Source: Candidatus Hodarchaeota archaeon (lineage in GTDB: Archaea; Asgardarchaeota; Heimdallarchaeia; Hodarchaeales; Hodarchaeaceae). Taken from it: DNA of 25,019 nt. The stretch lies in the NCBI GenBank assembly GCA_016840305.1, contig JAEOSP010000745.1:1-25019 (forward strand), in the 5' to 3' direction. The notes beneath the pieces are model-generated. The model was not told the DNA's origin, did no database searches, and saw only the letters and a list, made by a program, of their open reading frames with translations. This document shows, one piece after another, positions 16,432 to 23,234 of this stretch. The translations under genes were made by a program, and so were the position numbers. Numbering within the stretch: position 1 is the stretch's first letter; every line of letters begins with the position of its first letter.

Positions 16432-17145
16432 TCAACTCAATTTTTCGACTTGATCTGCTATCTCAGAGATAGACGTAACAATTAGTGATGGTGAGGCTTT
16501 TGTCAAAGTTTCTTTGCTAGCATAACCTGTAGTTATACCAATAGGGAATAAATTCATATTATTTCCTGCTATGATGTCCCCACCCAGATCACCTACTATT
16601 GCACAAAGATGAGGTTTTTTTGTAAGATTAAACTTTTCAAGAAAAGTACTAATTCCTTTTTCTTTGTTTTTTCCAAATTCACTGCCAGTAAAGATGTTAT
16701 CTTCTGGAAAATAATCCCTTTTTGGTAAATGATTATTAATAAATCCGTTAATCTTCTTCCTTGAAGAAAAACTAATTATCCCCAAGTTAATTCCTTTCAA
16801 ACGTAATTGCTCTAATCCTTCTACCGTGTTCTGTGTTGGTTGTGCTATTGAGAAGAATTTAGAATGATTTCTGATTAGGAACATAACAGCCCTCATTGAT
16901 TTGAGGTATCCGAATCCAAGTTTGCGAGAAACAATGTAACTTACTTTGAGATGCTCCCATTTAATATTGGCGTCTGTGGGAGAAATTCTTGAACGTATTA
17001 TCTCACCTGCTAAAGAAACTGTTTCTTCTGGATTACTTCCAAGGAATTTAGCAATTAATCCAAAATAATAGGTCTTTGTATCGACTAAAGTACCGTCAAA
17101 ATCAAAAAGAATCGCTTGAAGAGGGATTTTCATTGACTCTGTCAT
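16432..17145 (-). CDS. HAD-superfamily phosphatase, phosphoglycolate-phosphatase-like
   Basis: A 237-residue haloacid-dehalogenase-type hydrolase. Motif I is ILFDFDGTLVD (nucleophile Asp15, acid Asp17), motif II is IISFSSR, motif III is the lysine in GKNKEKG and motif IV is VGDLGGDIIAG. The helical cap between motifs I and II (about 25-105) is of the C1 type. The substrate is probably a small phosphorylated metabolite; phosphoglycolate or glycerol phosphate are guesses from family and neighbour. Start ATG at 17145, with AGGATT upstream; Met5 at 17133 is an alternative. It is convergent with glpK, four bases apart, so the two are not co-transcribed. Confidence 0.87.
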   Translation of the reverse strand: MTESMKIPLQAILFDFDGTLVDTKTYYFGLIAKFLGSNPEETVSLAGEIIRSRISPTDANIKWEHLKVSYIVSRKLGFGYLKSMRAVMFLIRNHSKFFSIAQPTQNTVEGLEQLRLKGINLGIISFSSRKKINGFINNHLPKRDYFPEDNIFTGSEFGKNKEKGISTFLEKFNLTKKPHLCAIVGDLGGDIIAGNNMNLFPIGITTGYASKETLTKASPSLIVTSISEIADQVEKLS

Positions 17146-17254
17146 AGCTAATTAATCCTGGAGTTGGCTTAATCTTTGGCTTCAATGGATATTATCTGAA
17201 TATAGGTCTTTTATTAAGAATATTTTTGACTTTCGAAGAGATAATTCGATCAAG

Positions 17255-17545
17255 TTATACAGTCTCAAGTAGAATATAATTGATTACATTTTCTGATATA
17301 TCTCTTGAGTATTCACCCAATCTACGGATACTTTCCACGATATTGTCAAGAGGAATTGCTAAAACTGACTCTTATTTAAATGTATAATCCATGATTCCTT
17401 CACTTAATGTATCTAATTCCCCAACAGCATCAATATTTTCATTTCCTTTTTTTATATCATGATCAAAGAGATTTTTTATACTATTTTGAAAAATGGTCAA
17501 TCCTAGATTAACTGCGTTATCAATCTGGTCATATATCTCTTTTTG
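17255..17545 (-). pseudogene. PhoU-family remnant (C-terminal repeat only, with an internal stop)
   Basis: The minus strand from about 17545 reads a PhoU-like helical repeat: EIYDQIDNAVNLGLTIFQ, then IDAVGELDTLSEGIMD, and after an in-frame TAA (17374-17372) the same frame resumes with ESVLAIPLDNIVESIRRLGEYS and RDISENVI, ending at TAA 17257-17255. The last part matches the signature end of a PhoU repeat (LERxxDxxxxIxE type). There is no start codon or N-terminal domain. Homology begins where a second phoU gene on the other strand begins. I read it as a decayed 3' fragment of a PhoU or AbrB-PhoU regulator, broken by rearrangement and a nonsense change. Confidence 0.7.
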
Positions 17546-17574
17546 AAAAAATAGAGGAGCAATCGCTTAAACTA

Positions 17575-18033
17575 TTGACTTTATATCAACCTATGGGTAA
17601 AGACATACGAACAATAGGAGCATCATTGAAATTAATGACATACATAACACGAATCGGAAGATATGGTAAAGATATCGCGAAAATCGCTTTAGAGTTGATG
17701 GAGGAAGAGCATATTTCGAGATTGGTTACGATCCCTGCAATGGAAAAAGAAGTAAGAAGTATGATCCAAGATGCTCTGAGTGCTTATGAAACTGGTGATT
17801 TATCAGACATTGATCCCTTGGAACTTTCAGAACGAGATGACAATATCGACGCTCAACGATATTCTGTTTTCCGAGAAAGTTTAACCTATATGATGGAAAA
17901 CCCAAAGTATATTACTAGTTGTGCGAATTACATCATGATTGCTCGTTATCTTGAAAGATGTGGTGATCATGCATGTAAAATTGCTGAAAAAGTGCATTAT
18001 ATGATACTTGGAAAAAGAGTTGAAATAAACTAA
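17575..18033 (+). CDS. PhoU-family phosphate regulator, 5'-truncated
   Basis: PhoU proteins are two repeats of a three-helix bundle, about 215 residues, and restrain phosphate uptake via Pst transporters. This copy has 152 residues from a TTG. The codons just upstream (17545-17574, EKIEEQSLKLL) are still PhoU-like and continue into TLYQPMGKDIRTIGASLKL, the third helix of repeat 1, so the gene extended further 5' but helices 1 and 2 are missing. An in-frame TAA at 17509-17511 and no other start confirm truncation. The second repeat is complete, ending ARYLERCGDHACKIAEKVHYM. The metal-site-like motifs are retained. A shortened protein might still be made, but a pseudogene is equally likely. arsC follows 29 bases later. 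Confidence 0.75.
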   Translation: MTLYQPMGKDIRTIGASLKLMTYITRIGRYGKDIAKIALELMEEEHISRLVTIPAMEKEVRSMIQDALSAYETGDLSDIDPLELSERDDNIDAQRYSVFRESLTYMMENPKYITSCANYIMIARYLERCGDHACKIAEKVHYMILGKRVEIN

Positions 18034-18062
18034 GTCTGTTTATCTGGAGAGTTCTCAATTTT

Positions 18063-18491
18063 ATGAAATTGGAAAAAAAGACGGTCTTATTTGTTTGTAC
18101 CCATAATTCAGCCCGCTCACAATTAGCTGAATCCATACTTCGAAACAAATCCTCCGATATCTATCAGGTATTTAGTGCTGGAACAAAGCCAACCGCGGTT
18201 AATCCCATTATTCTTGATATTTTAACGGAAATGGGAATAGATACCTCAAATCTCGAATCTAAGCATATTAATGCCTTTCTTGGGATGGAAATAGATTTAG
18301 TTGTTACAGTCTGTGATTCTGCAAAAGAAACATGCCCGTTCTTTCCCAACGCGAAGAAGTATTTGCATAAGAACTTTGATGATCCTAATACCTTTGTTGG
18401 AACAGAGGAAAATATACGTAAAGAAGTAAAGCGAGTTACGAATGAGATTACTGACTGGATTGAAGAGGAATTTATCCCTAAAAATAATTAG
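18063..18491 (+). CDS. arsC: Arsenate reductase, thioredoxin-coupled low-molecular-weight phosphatase type
   Basis: A 142-residue member of the low-molecular-weight tyrosine phosphatase fold. The P-loop is CTHNSARS starting at Cys12. Two further cysteines, Cys84 (VVTVCDSAKE) and Cys91 (TCPFFP), match the spacing of the three-cysteine relay in pI258-type ArsC (Cys10, Cys82, Cys89), which reduces arsenate to arsenite with thioredoxin. FDDP (105-108) holds the general-acid aspartate. The match of all three cysteines makes arsenate reductase better supported than a protein phosphatase. It starts with ATG at 18063 and GGAGAG upstream. It follows the truncated phoU gene on the same strand. No arsR or arsenite exporter is visible. 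Confidence 0.92.
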   Translation: MKLEKKTVLFVCTHNSARSQLAESILRNKSSDIYQVFSAGTKPTAVNPIILDILTEMGIDTSNLESKHINAFLGMEIDLVVTVCDSAKETCPFFPNAKKYLHKNFDDPNTFVGTEENIRKEVKRVTNEITDWIEEEFIPKNN

Positions 18492-18558
18492 AGTTAAAAT
18501 CTATCCAAGGAATTGTTTCATGGTAACTTAAAATCAATTTCTTTTGAAGCACTTCATC

Positions 18559-19515
18559 ATGAATTTTGATCTCACAAATCCACTAACAGGATTAATATAT
18601 CCTGAAATGAAGATCTGGGACTCCCATGTCCATATTTGGAGTGCAGATGCTTTTATCCCCTTATGTGAGATGGGGGAGAAATATGGTGTCACTCATTTCA
18701 TGGGAATAGCAGCTCCAGACGTAAAAAAAACATTAGAGGAAGCTGGATACGGAGATAAGATAACTTTCACTTATTATTTGCCAATTGATGCCTTTGCTGC
18801 TCATGAACCTGAGAAAGTTGTTACTGCAATAAATGAAGCGCATTCCAAAAATTATTCTATGGTTAAAATGTGGTTTGGTCCTCGTTTCTTGGATTTTTTT
18901 AATGCAGATAAGCCTTTTGCAATGAATCTTCCGATATTTGCCCCTATCTTTTCATTAATTGAAGACTATTCAATACCTATGGATATTCATGTAGCTGATC
19001 CTGATTATTGGTATTTAACTAAGTATCAAGATTCCAAGAGATATCGCACAAAAGAACAGGCATTAAATGAATTTAGAGATATACTCAGAAAATTTCCATT
19101 AATAAAAACGATTAGCGTTCACTTTAATAGTCTTCCAGAAGATTTAATACAATTAGAACATGATTTGAATGATTTTTCAAATTTATATATAGACACAGCT
19201 TCAACAAAGTGGATGATCAGGGAATTAGGAAAAAATATAGGAGAAACAAAGACTTTTTTTGAAAAACATTACAAAAGGATTTTGTTTGCAACAGATTTGT
19301 CAGTTGGCCGGGATAATCATGGAGAAGAATATTTGGCGACCCGATATTGGTCTCAAAGATTATTCTGGGAGACCGATTATCAACGAGTTTTGCTTCCATT
19401 CCCTGATAATGACAATCCTAATGGCCCGACTTATATTAATGGACTAAATCTCTCAAAAAGGATTTTGGATCATTTCTACTGGAAAAATGCAGAAGCTTTT
19501 TTTCAGAAGAAATGA
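18559..19515 (+). CDS. Amidohydrolase family 2 metal-dependent hydrolase or decarboxylase
   Basis: A TIM-barrel protein of about 318 residues of the amidohydrolase-2 (PF04909) type. Metal-site motifs are WDSHVHIW near the N-terminus, MDIHVADP in mid-protein, TISVHFNS, and FATDLSVGRD near the C-terminus, giving the expected His-x-His, His, His and Asp ligands. The family contains decarboxylases (ACMSD type) and lactonases; the sequence alone does not choose. The ATG at 18559 is preferred to the TTG at 18544; no clear ribosome site settles it. A maleate-isomerase-family gene follows 61 bases later on the same strand, so the two could handle one small carboxylic acid. No signal peptide. Confidence 0.82.
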   Translation: MNFDLTNPLTGLIYPEMKIWDSHVHIWSADAFIPLCEMGEKYGVTHFMGIAAPDVKKTLEEAGYGDKITFTYYLPIDAFAAHEPEKVVTAINEAHSKNYSMVKMWFGPRFLDFFNADKPFAMNLPIFAPIFSLIEDYSIPMDIHVADPDYWYLTKYQDSKRYRTKEQALNEFRDILRKFPLIKTISVHFNSLPEDLIQLEHDLNDFSNLYIDTASTKWMIRELGKNIGETKTFFEKHYKRILFATDLSVGRDNHGEEYLATRYWSQRLFWETDYQRVLLPFPDNDNPNGPTYINGLNLSKRILDHFYWKNAEAFFQKK

Positions 19516-19576
19516 GGATATCAAAATCTAAGCTTCAGGAAAATAATTTTAGGGTAGGACATTTTTATAGAATCCC

Positions 19577-20296
19577 ATGAGAATTGGTCTTCTCCTCCCT
19601 TCTTCTAATAGTACAATGGAACCAGAATTAAATTCTGTCTCCAATAAACTTTCAACGCCTTTTTCTGTTCATACAGCGAGATTAACATTGAAAAAAGTTG
19701 ATTCACAGTCATTACTTAAAATGAAAGAAGAACTGAAAACAGAAACCATGAAGTTACTTGATGCAGGCATTGATATTCTGCTGTATGGATGTACAAGCGG
19801 TTCTCTCCTATATGGAAAAGTATATTCGCAGGAACTTATAGAGCAAATGAATAGCTTACTGGGAACCGCTGGTGAGAGTACATCTACTGCTTTTTGTGTG
19901 TTAAATTCCTTGAAAAAATTGTCAGTGAAAAGAATTTCAGTTATTACTCCGTATTCAGAAGAAATCAACAGATTAGAGAAAAAATTTTTAGAGGAAAACG
20001 GTTATTATATAGAATCTATAAGCGGGATGGGGCTAGTCGATAATTCAAAAATTGGAAGAGTAACTCAAAGAGAATTATTTGAATTTATTGAGAGGTCGGA
20101 GAAAGAGATTGGTCAATCAGAAGCACTTTTCATTTCTTGTACAAATTTACCGACTTTCTCATCATTACGACTTTTAGAAGAGAAGTACAAAATTCCTGTT
20201 ATTTCATCAAACTCAGCATCTCTTCATGAGGTGTTGAATATTTCTCATATTGCGAGTTCAGTATTATCAGGGTGTTTAGGTACGTTATTTCGCTAA
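19577..20296 (+). CDS. Maleate isomerase / arylmalonate decarboxylase-type protein of the Asp/Glu racemase superfamily
   Basis: The 239-residue protein opens with IGLLLPSSNSTMEPE, the characteristic start of maleate cis-trans isomerases and relatives. Two catalytic-type cysteines lie in symmetric positions: Cys72 (YGCTSGS) and Cys188 (SCTNLPT). Both being present favours an isomerase or racemase mechanism over the single-cysteine decarboxylases. TPYSEEINRLEKKFLEENGY fits the domain hinge of this fold. The substrate is unknown: maleate, or another dicarboxylate or amino acid. It follows the amidohydrolase-2 gene and converges on a D-glutamate-cyclase-like gene, which would also fit a racemase role in D-glutamate turnover. 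Confidence 0.85.
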   Translation: MRIGLLLPSSNSTMEPELNSVSNKLSTPFSVHTARLTLKKVDSQSLLKMKEELKTETMKLLDAGIDILLYGCTSGSLLYGKVYSQELIEQMNSLLGTAGESTSTAFCVLNSLKKLSVKRISVITPYSEEINRLEKKFLEENGYYIESISGMGLVDNSKIGRVTQRELFEFIERSEKEIGQSEALFISCTNLPTFSSLRLLEEKYKIPVISSNSASLHEVLNISHIASSVLSGCLGTLFR

Positions 20297-20319
20297 ATAT
20301 TGTTGTTAGTGTCTTTCTA

Positions 20320-21195
20320 CTAAAAAAGTTTTGTAATTATAGCTTTATCTACTAATGGATCAATGCCATCCACAGTAGGAGCAATTTTTCCAGTCACTCC
20401 ATCTACTATACCTACTTTGTTTAATTCAGATAGCCATAAGTTGTAAGTTTCGTAAGAGAAGTGATATCCAAGGGTTGAAGCTAGTGCAAAGGAAGCCCAA
20501 TTTGATGTATTGCCAAGAAGGGTAATGTTTGAAGATATTGATGAAGCAATACCAGCCTTACAAGGACAGGAACATTTCTCTCCAAAAGGAATGATTTTTC
20601 GAATTTGTGATTCGTACATTCCGAGACCAAGCTCATTTCCACCATCCCCAATGCCTATTGTCAAAGAATCTGGATTCTGTTTCTCAATTCCAAGCCATAA
20701 ACTTCTCAGGTAAACAGTAGGGTCTCTCTTGAGTATAAAGGTTGGATCCATAACTTTACCATCCATATGATGGAAAACTCCTAATCGATTTGGACCTGGA
20801 AATTCAATACTTATAGCTAAAGTAGTTTCCTGATGATCTATTCCAACCTCTTCAATAGATCTAAGATTTACGTTAGGAAGAATTCTTTTACATAAAGAGA
20901 ATATTCTCCCTTTCATTGTATTGGGAACAGCTATTGTAACCTTTGGTATACTCAAATAGTCATGTAATAGATTAGCAATAACAAATGAGCCAATAGGGCC
21001 ATCTGTCTCATATGTTTCTCCTTTAGGGAAACCAGTGAATATTAAAGCTTTTTCAAATCTTCCTTTGTTAATCTTACTAGCCGTTAGTTCAAAAATATTC
21101 TCTGTCATCAAATTTTCAGATATTAACAACTCGAATAGGGATCTGATCTTTCGTGGATCTTGTTTCAGAAAAATCATTCTTGATAGATTTGACAT
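20320..21195 (-). CDS. D-glutamate-cyclase-like protein (DUF4392)
   Basis: A 291-residue protein of the DUF4392 family. The hallmark GIGDGGNELGLG lies at 181-192. GFPKGETYETDGPIG (55-69) and the C-terminal TSNWASFALASTLGY, a variant of the family's VSNWGAYAL, also match. Members related to vertebrate DGLUCY convert D-glutamate to 5-oxo-D-proline; that activity is known for a few relatives and is inferred here. A cysteine cluster CSCPC (208-212) sits where relatives have a less cysteine-rich segment. Start ATG at 21195. It converges on the Asp/Glu-racemase-family gene with 23 bases between. No signal peptide or membrane segment. Confidence 0.85.
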   Translation of the reverse strand: MSNLSRMIFLKQDPRKIRSLFELLISENLMTENIFELTASKINKGRFEKALIFTGFPKGETYETDGPIGSFVIANLLHDYLSIPKVTIAVPNTMKGRIFSLCKRILPNVNLRSIEEVGIDHQETTLAISIEFPGPNRLGVFHHMDGKVMDPTFILKRDPTVYLRSLWLGIEKQNPDSLTIGIGDGGNELGLGMYESQIRKIIPFGEKCSCPCKAGIASSISSNITLLGNTSNWASFALASTLGYHFSYETYNLWLSELNKVGIVDGVTGKIAPTVDGIDPLVDKAIITKLF

Positions 21196-21267
21196 TATTT
21201 CACAAGACTTCAGATTAGGTCAAAATTCAAAAATATCAGAATAATACATCTATTTATGAACTCTTTC

Positions 21268-21311
21268 GATATAATTTATTAAGTCGTAGCTATATCATTA
21301 CCATAGAGGAG
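21268..21311 (+). promoter_or_regulatory. Promoter and ribosome site of the coiled-coil gene
   Basis: CGATATAATTTATTAAG (21268-21284) resembles a TATA box. GAGGAG (21306-21311) lies five bases before the TTG start and decides that start. Confidence 0.45.
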
Positions 21312-21316
21312 TAAAC

Positions 21317-22714
21317 TTGACAACATCTAGCAATACAAGTGATTCTAAATTACGTGAGTATGGATTAGAATTCATTAAGGATCTAGCAAAAGATCGAAAA
21401 TTGGCTATTCAAGCATTAGGGGTAAGCTTCAGCGGATTCAAGACAGATCTGCTCAATCGTTCAAACATTATCACTCGTCATGAAGACCGATTACAAGTGG
21501 AGTCTTACCTTAAATCACTTGATGAAGATGTTAATAGAACAATAGAAAGTCAATTAACTCGGATTACGATAAAATCATTCAATTGGATAAAAAATGTAAT
21601 GATTCAGGATGAACGAATCGTAATTGAAAATAAAGATGAATTATTAATCGAAGAGCTTCAGGATCGTCTGAAAAAACATGAAGGCGAGCTTTCTCGTCTG
21701 AAGCACACTAGTCAATCATTAAATGAGCAATTAGAGAAGAGGAAAAGAGAATTATTAGAGAGCGAACAAAGATTCAAAGAATATCAAAACGAGATACAAG
21801 AACAGATTGTAACAGAAAAATCAAGTTCGCAGAATCTAACTATACAGCTAGAAGAGGTTAATAACAAACTTTCGGAAAAAGAAGCTCAGTTGAATGCTAT
21901 AATTGCGCAAAATAAAGAATTAGAGGATAAGAATGCATCCCTTGATATGAAATTAATTGAAAAGTCAGCTGAAATAACTAGATTGAATAGTAGTTTAGAT
22001 AGCCAAGCCACAGAGGCGATGGAAACTTGGGCAAGTGCTTATTCCGAACAACAGCAAGAATATCAACAAGAATTAAAAGAGAGACAAGAAATTCTTGCCA
22101 AACAAGAAGAACAATTTCAAATAACACTTAAAAGCGTGAAACAAGAGTATGAAGAGTCATCACAGAACATACTGAGAGAAAATACTCAGAAATATCAGAA
22201 AGAACTACATTTACTAGCAGAGAAGCTCTCTGAAGAAGAATTAAAACGTGAGGAAGAATCAAAGGAGTATCAAACACGAATTGCGGAGTTAACAAGCCAA
22301 AAAGAATTGATTGCAAATAGGGCAGCTGTATTGGACACTCAAATTAGTGAGCTTTTGAAGAATAACGATGAATTAACAAAAGAGGTAACAAGTGGGAAAA
22401 TTAAACTTGATGAAATATCCATGGAATTAGAAGAGGTAAAGAAAAGAGAAGTTGAAAATCAAGCTGTGAAAGAAACCACTCGAACATTGACAAAAGTAAG
22501 GAATATCAACGAGTACATTGAACAGGTGCTCTCTTTATCCAACTATTCTCCAATTACAATTCTCGTCAGAATGGGGCAGATGAGTTTAGATGCACTAGCT
22601 CAGAGTGTTGGTATGGATCCAATTGTATTGGAAAATCAATTACAACCCTTAAATAATCGGGATTTGATAGATATTAAATCAGACGGTACAATAATTGCCA
22701 ATATTCCAAAATAA
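21317..22714 (+). CDS. Long coiled-coil protein with C-terminal winged-helix-like domain
   Basis: I do not recognise a named family. The 465-residue soluble protein has a short N-terminal region (1-110) predicted to be helical, then about 280 residues of charged heptad-like sequence rich in Glu, Lys, Gln and Leu, a long coiled coil. The last 60 residues (SLDALAQSVGMDPIVLENQL, then NNRDLIDIKSDG) look like a winged helix: helix, turn, recognition helix and a small wing. This suggests a dimer that binds DNA or organises chromosomes, or a regulator whose coiled coil sets spacing; neither is proven. No Walker motif is present, so it is not an SMC ATPase. Start TTG with GAGGAG five bases upstream. 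trmO follows 31 bases later. Confidence 0.8.
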   Translation: MTTSSNTSDSKLREYGLEFIKDLAKDRKLAIQALGVSFSGFKTDLLNRSNIITRHEDRLQVESYLKSLDEDVNRTIESQLTRITIKSFNWIKNVMIQDERIVIENKDELLIEELQDRLKKHEGELSRLKHTSQSLNEQLEKRKRELLESEQRFKEYQNEIQEQIVTEKSSSQNLTIQLEEVNNKLSEKEAQLNAIIAQNKELEDKNASLDMKLIEKSAEITRLNSSLDSQATEAMETWASAYSEQQQEYQQELKERQEILAKQEEQFQITLKSVKQEYEESSQNILRENTQKYQKELHLLAEKLSEEELKREEESKEYQTRIAELTSQKELIANRAAVLDTQISELLKNNDELTKEVTSGKIKLDEISMELEEVKKREVENQAVKETTRTLTKVRNINEYIEQVLSLSNYSPITILVRMGQMSLDALAQSVGMDPIVLENQLQPLNNRDLIDIKSDGTIIANIPK

Positions 22715-22745
22715 GGCTGAAAGCTGGTAATAAAAGGTTTTTCGT

Positions 22746-23231
22746 TTGGAAAAAAGCGTCTCCCTCAAGTATATAGGATTTATTCGCACTCCTTTTGAAA
22801 CTATGAAAGGAATTCCTATTCAAACTAGTTACTCTAAAACTGAGGGGGTAATTAACCTTTTTTCTGAATATTCCGAAGGATTATTAGATCTAGAAGGATT
22901 TTCTCATATTATCCTGGTATATCACTTTCATAAAGTAAATGAAATGAAATTAAAAGTGAAACCGTACTTAGAAGATAAAGTACATGGAGTATTTGCTACT
23001 CGTGCACCAGTTAGACCAAATCCTGTTGGAATATCAACTGTAGAATTATTGGAAATAAATAGACCCGAATGTCTTCTGAAAATCCGAGGGGTTGACATGG
23101 TCAATAATACTCCATTAATTGACATTAAACCGTTTATACCCTATTTTGATAATCGTAAAGCGATAGTAGGTTGGTTGAAAAATACTAATTATACATCAAC
23201 GAAATTTAAAGTTTCAGATGAGCGATTCTAA
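22746..23231 (+). CDS. trmO: TrmO-like tRNA (N6-threonylcarbamoyladenosine-37) methyltransferase
   Basis: TrmO (YaeB/TsaA) uses S-adenosylmethionine to methylate t6A at position 37 of certain tRNAs, giving m6t6A. The 161 residues cover the beta-barrel catalytic domain: YIGFIRTPFE at the start, GIPIQTS, GLLDLEGFSHIILVYHF, the signature GVFATRAPVRPNPVG (81-95), and DIKPFIPYFD. The protein lacks the extra C-terminal domain of bacterial TrmO, as archaeal members do. Start TTG at 22746 with AAAGG about eight bases upstream. It is probably co-transcribed with the coiled-coil gene, and its stop is three bases from the end of the convergent permease gene. Confidence 0.93.
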   Translation: MEKSVSLKYIGFIRTPFETMKGIPIQTSYSKTEGVINLFSEYSEGLLDLEGFSHIILVYHFHKVNEMKLKVKPYLEDKVHGVFATRAPVRPNPVGISTVELLEINRPECLLKIRGVDMVNNTPLIDIKPFIPYFDNRKAIVGWLKNTNYTSTKFKVSDERF

Positions 23232-23234
23232 CTC

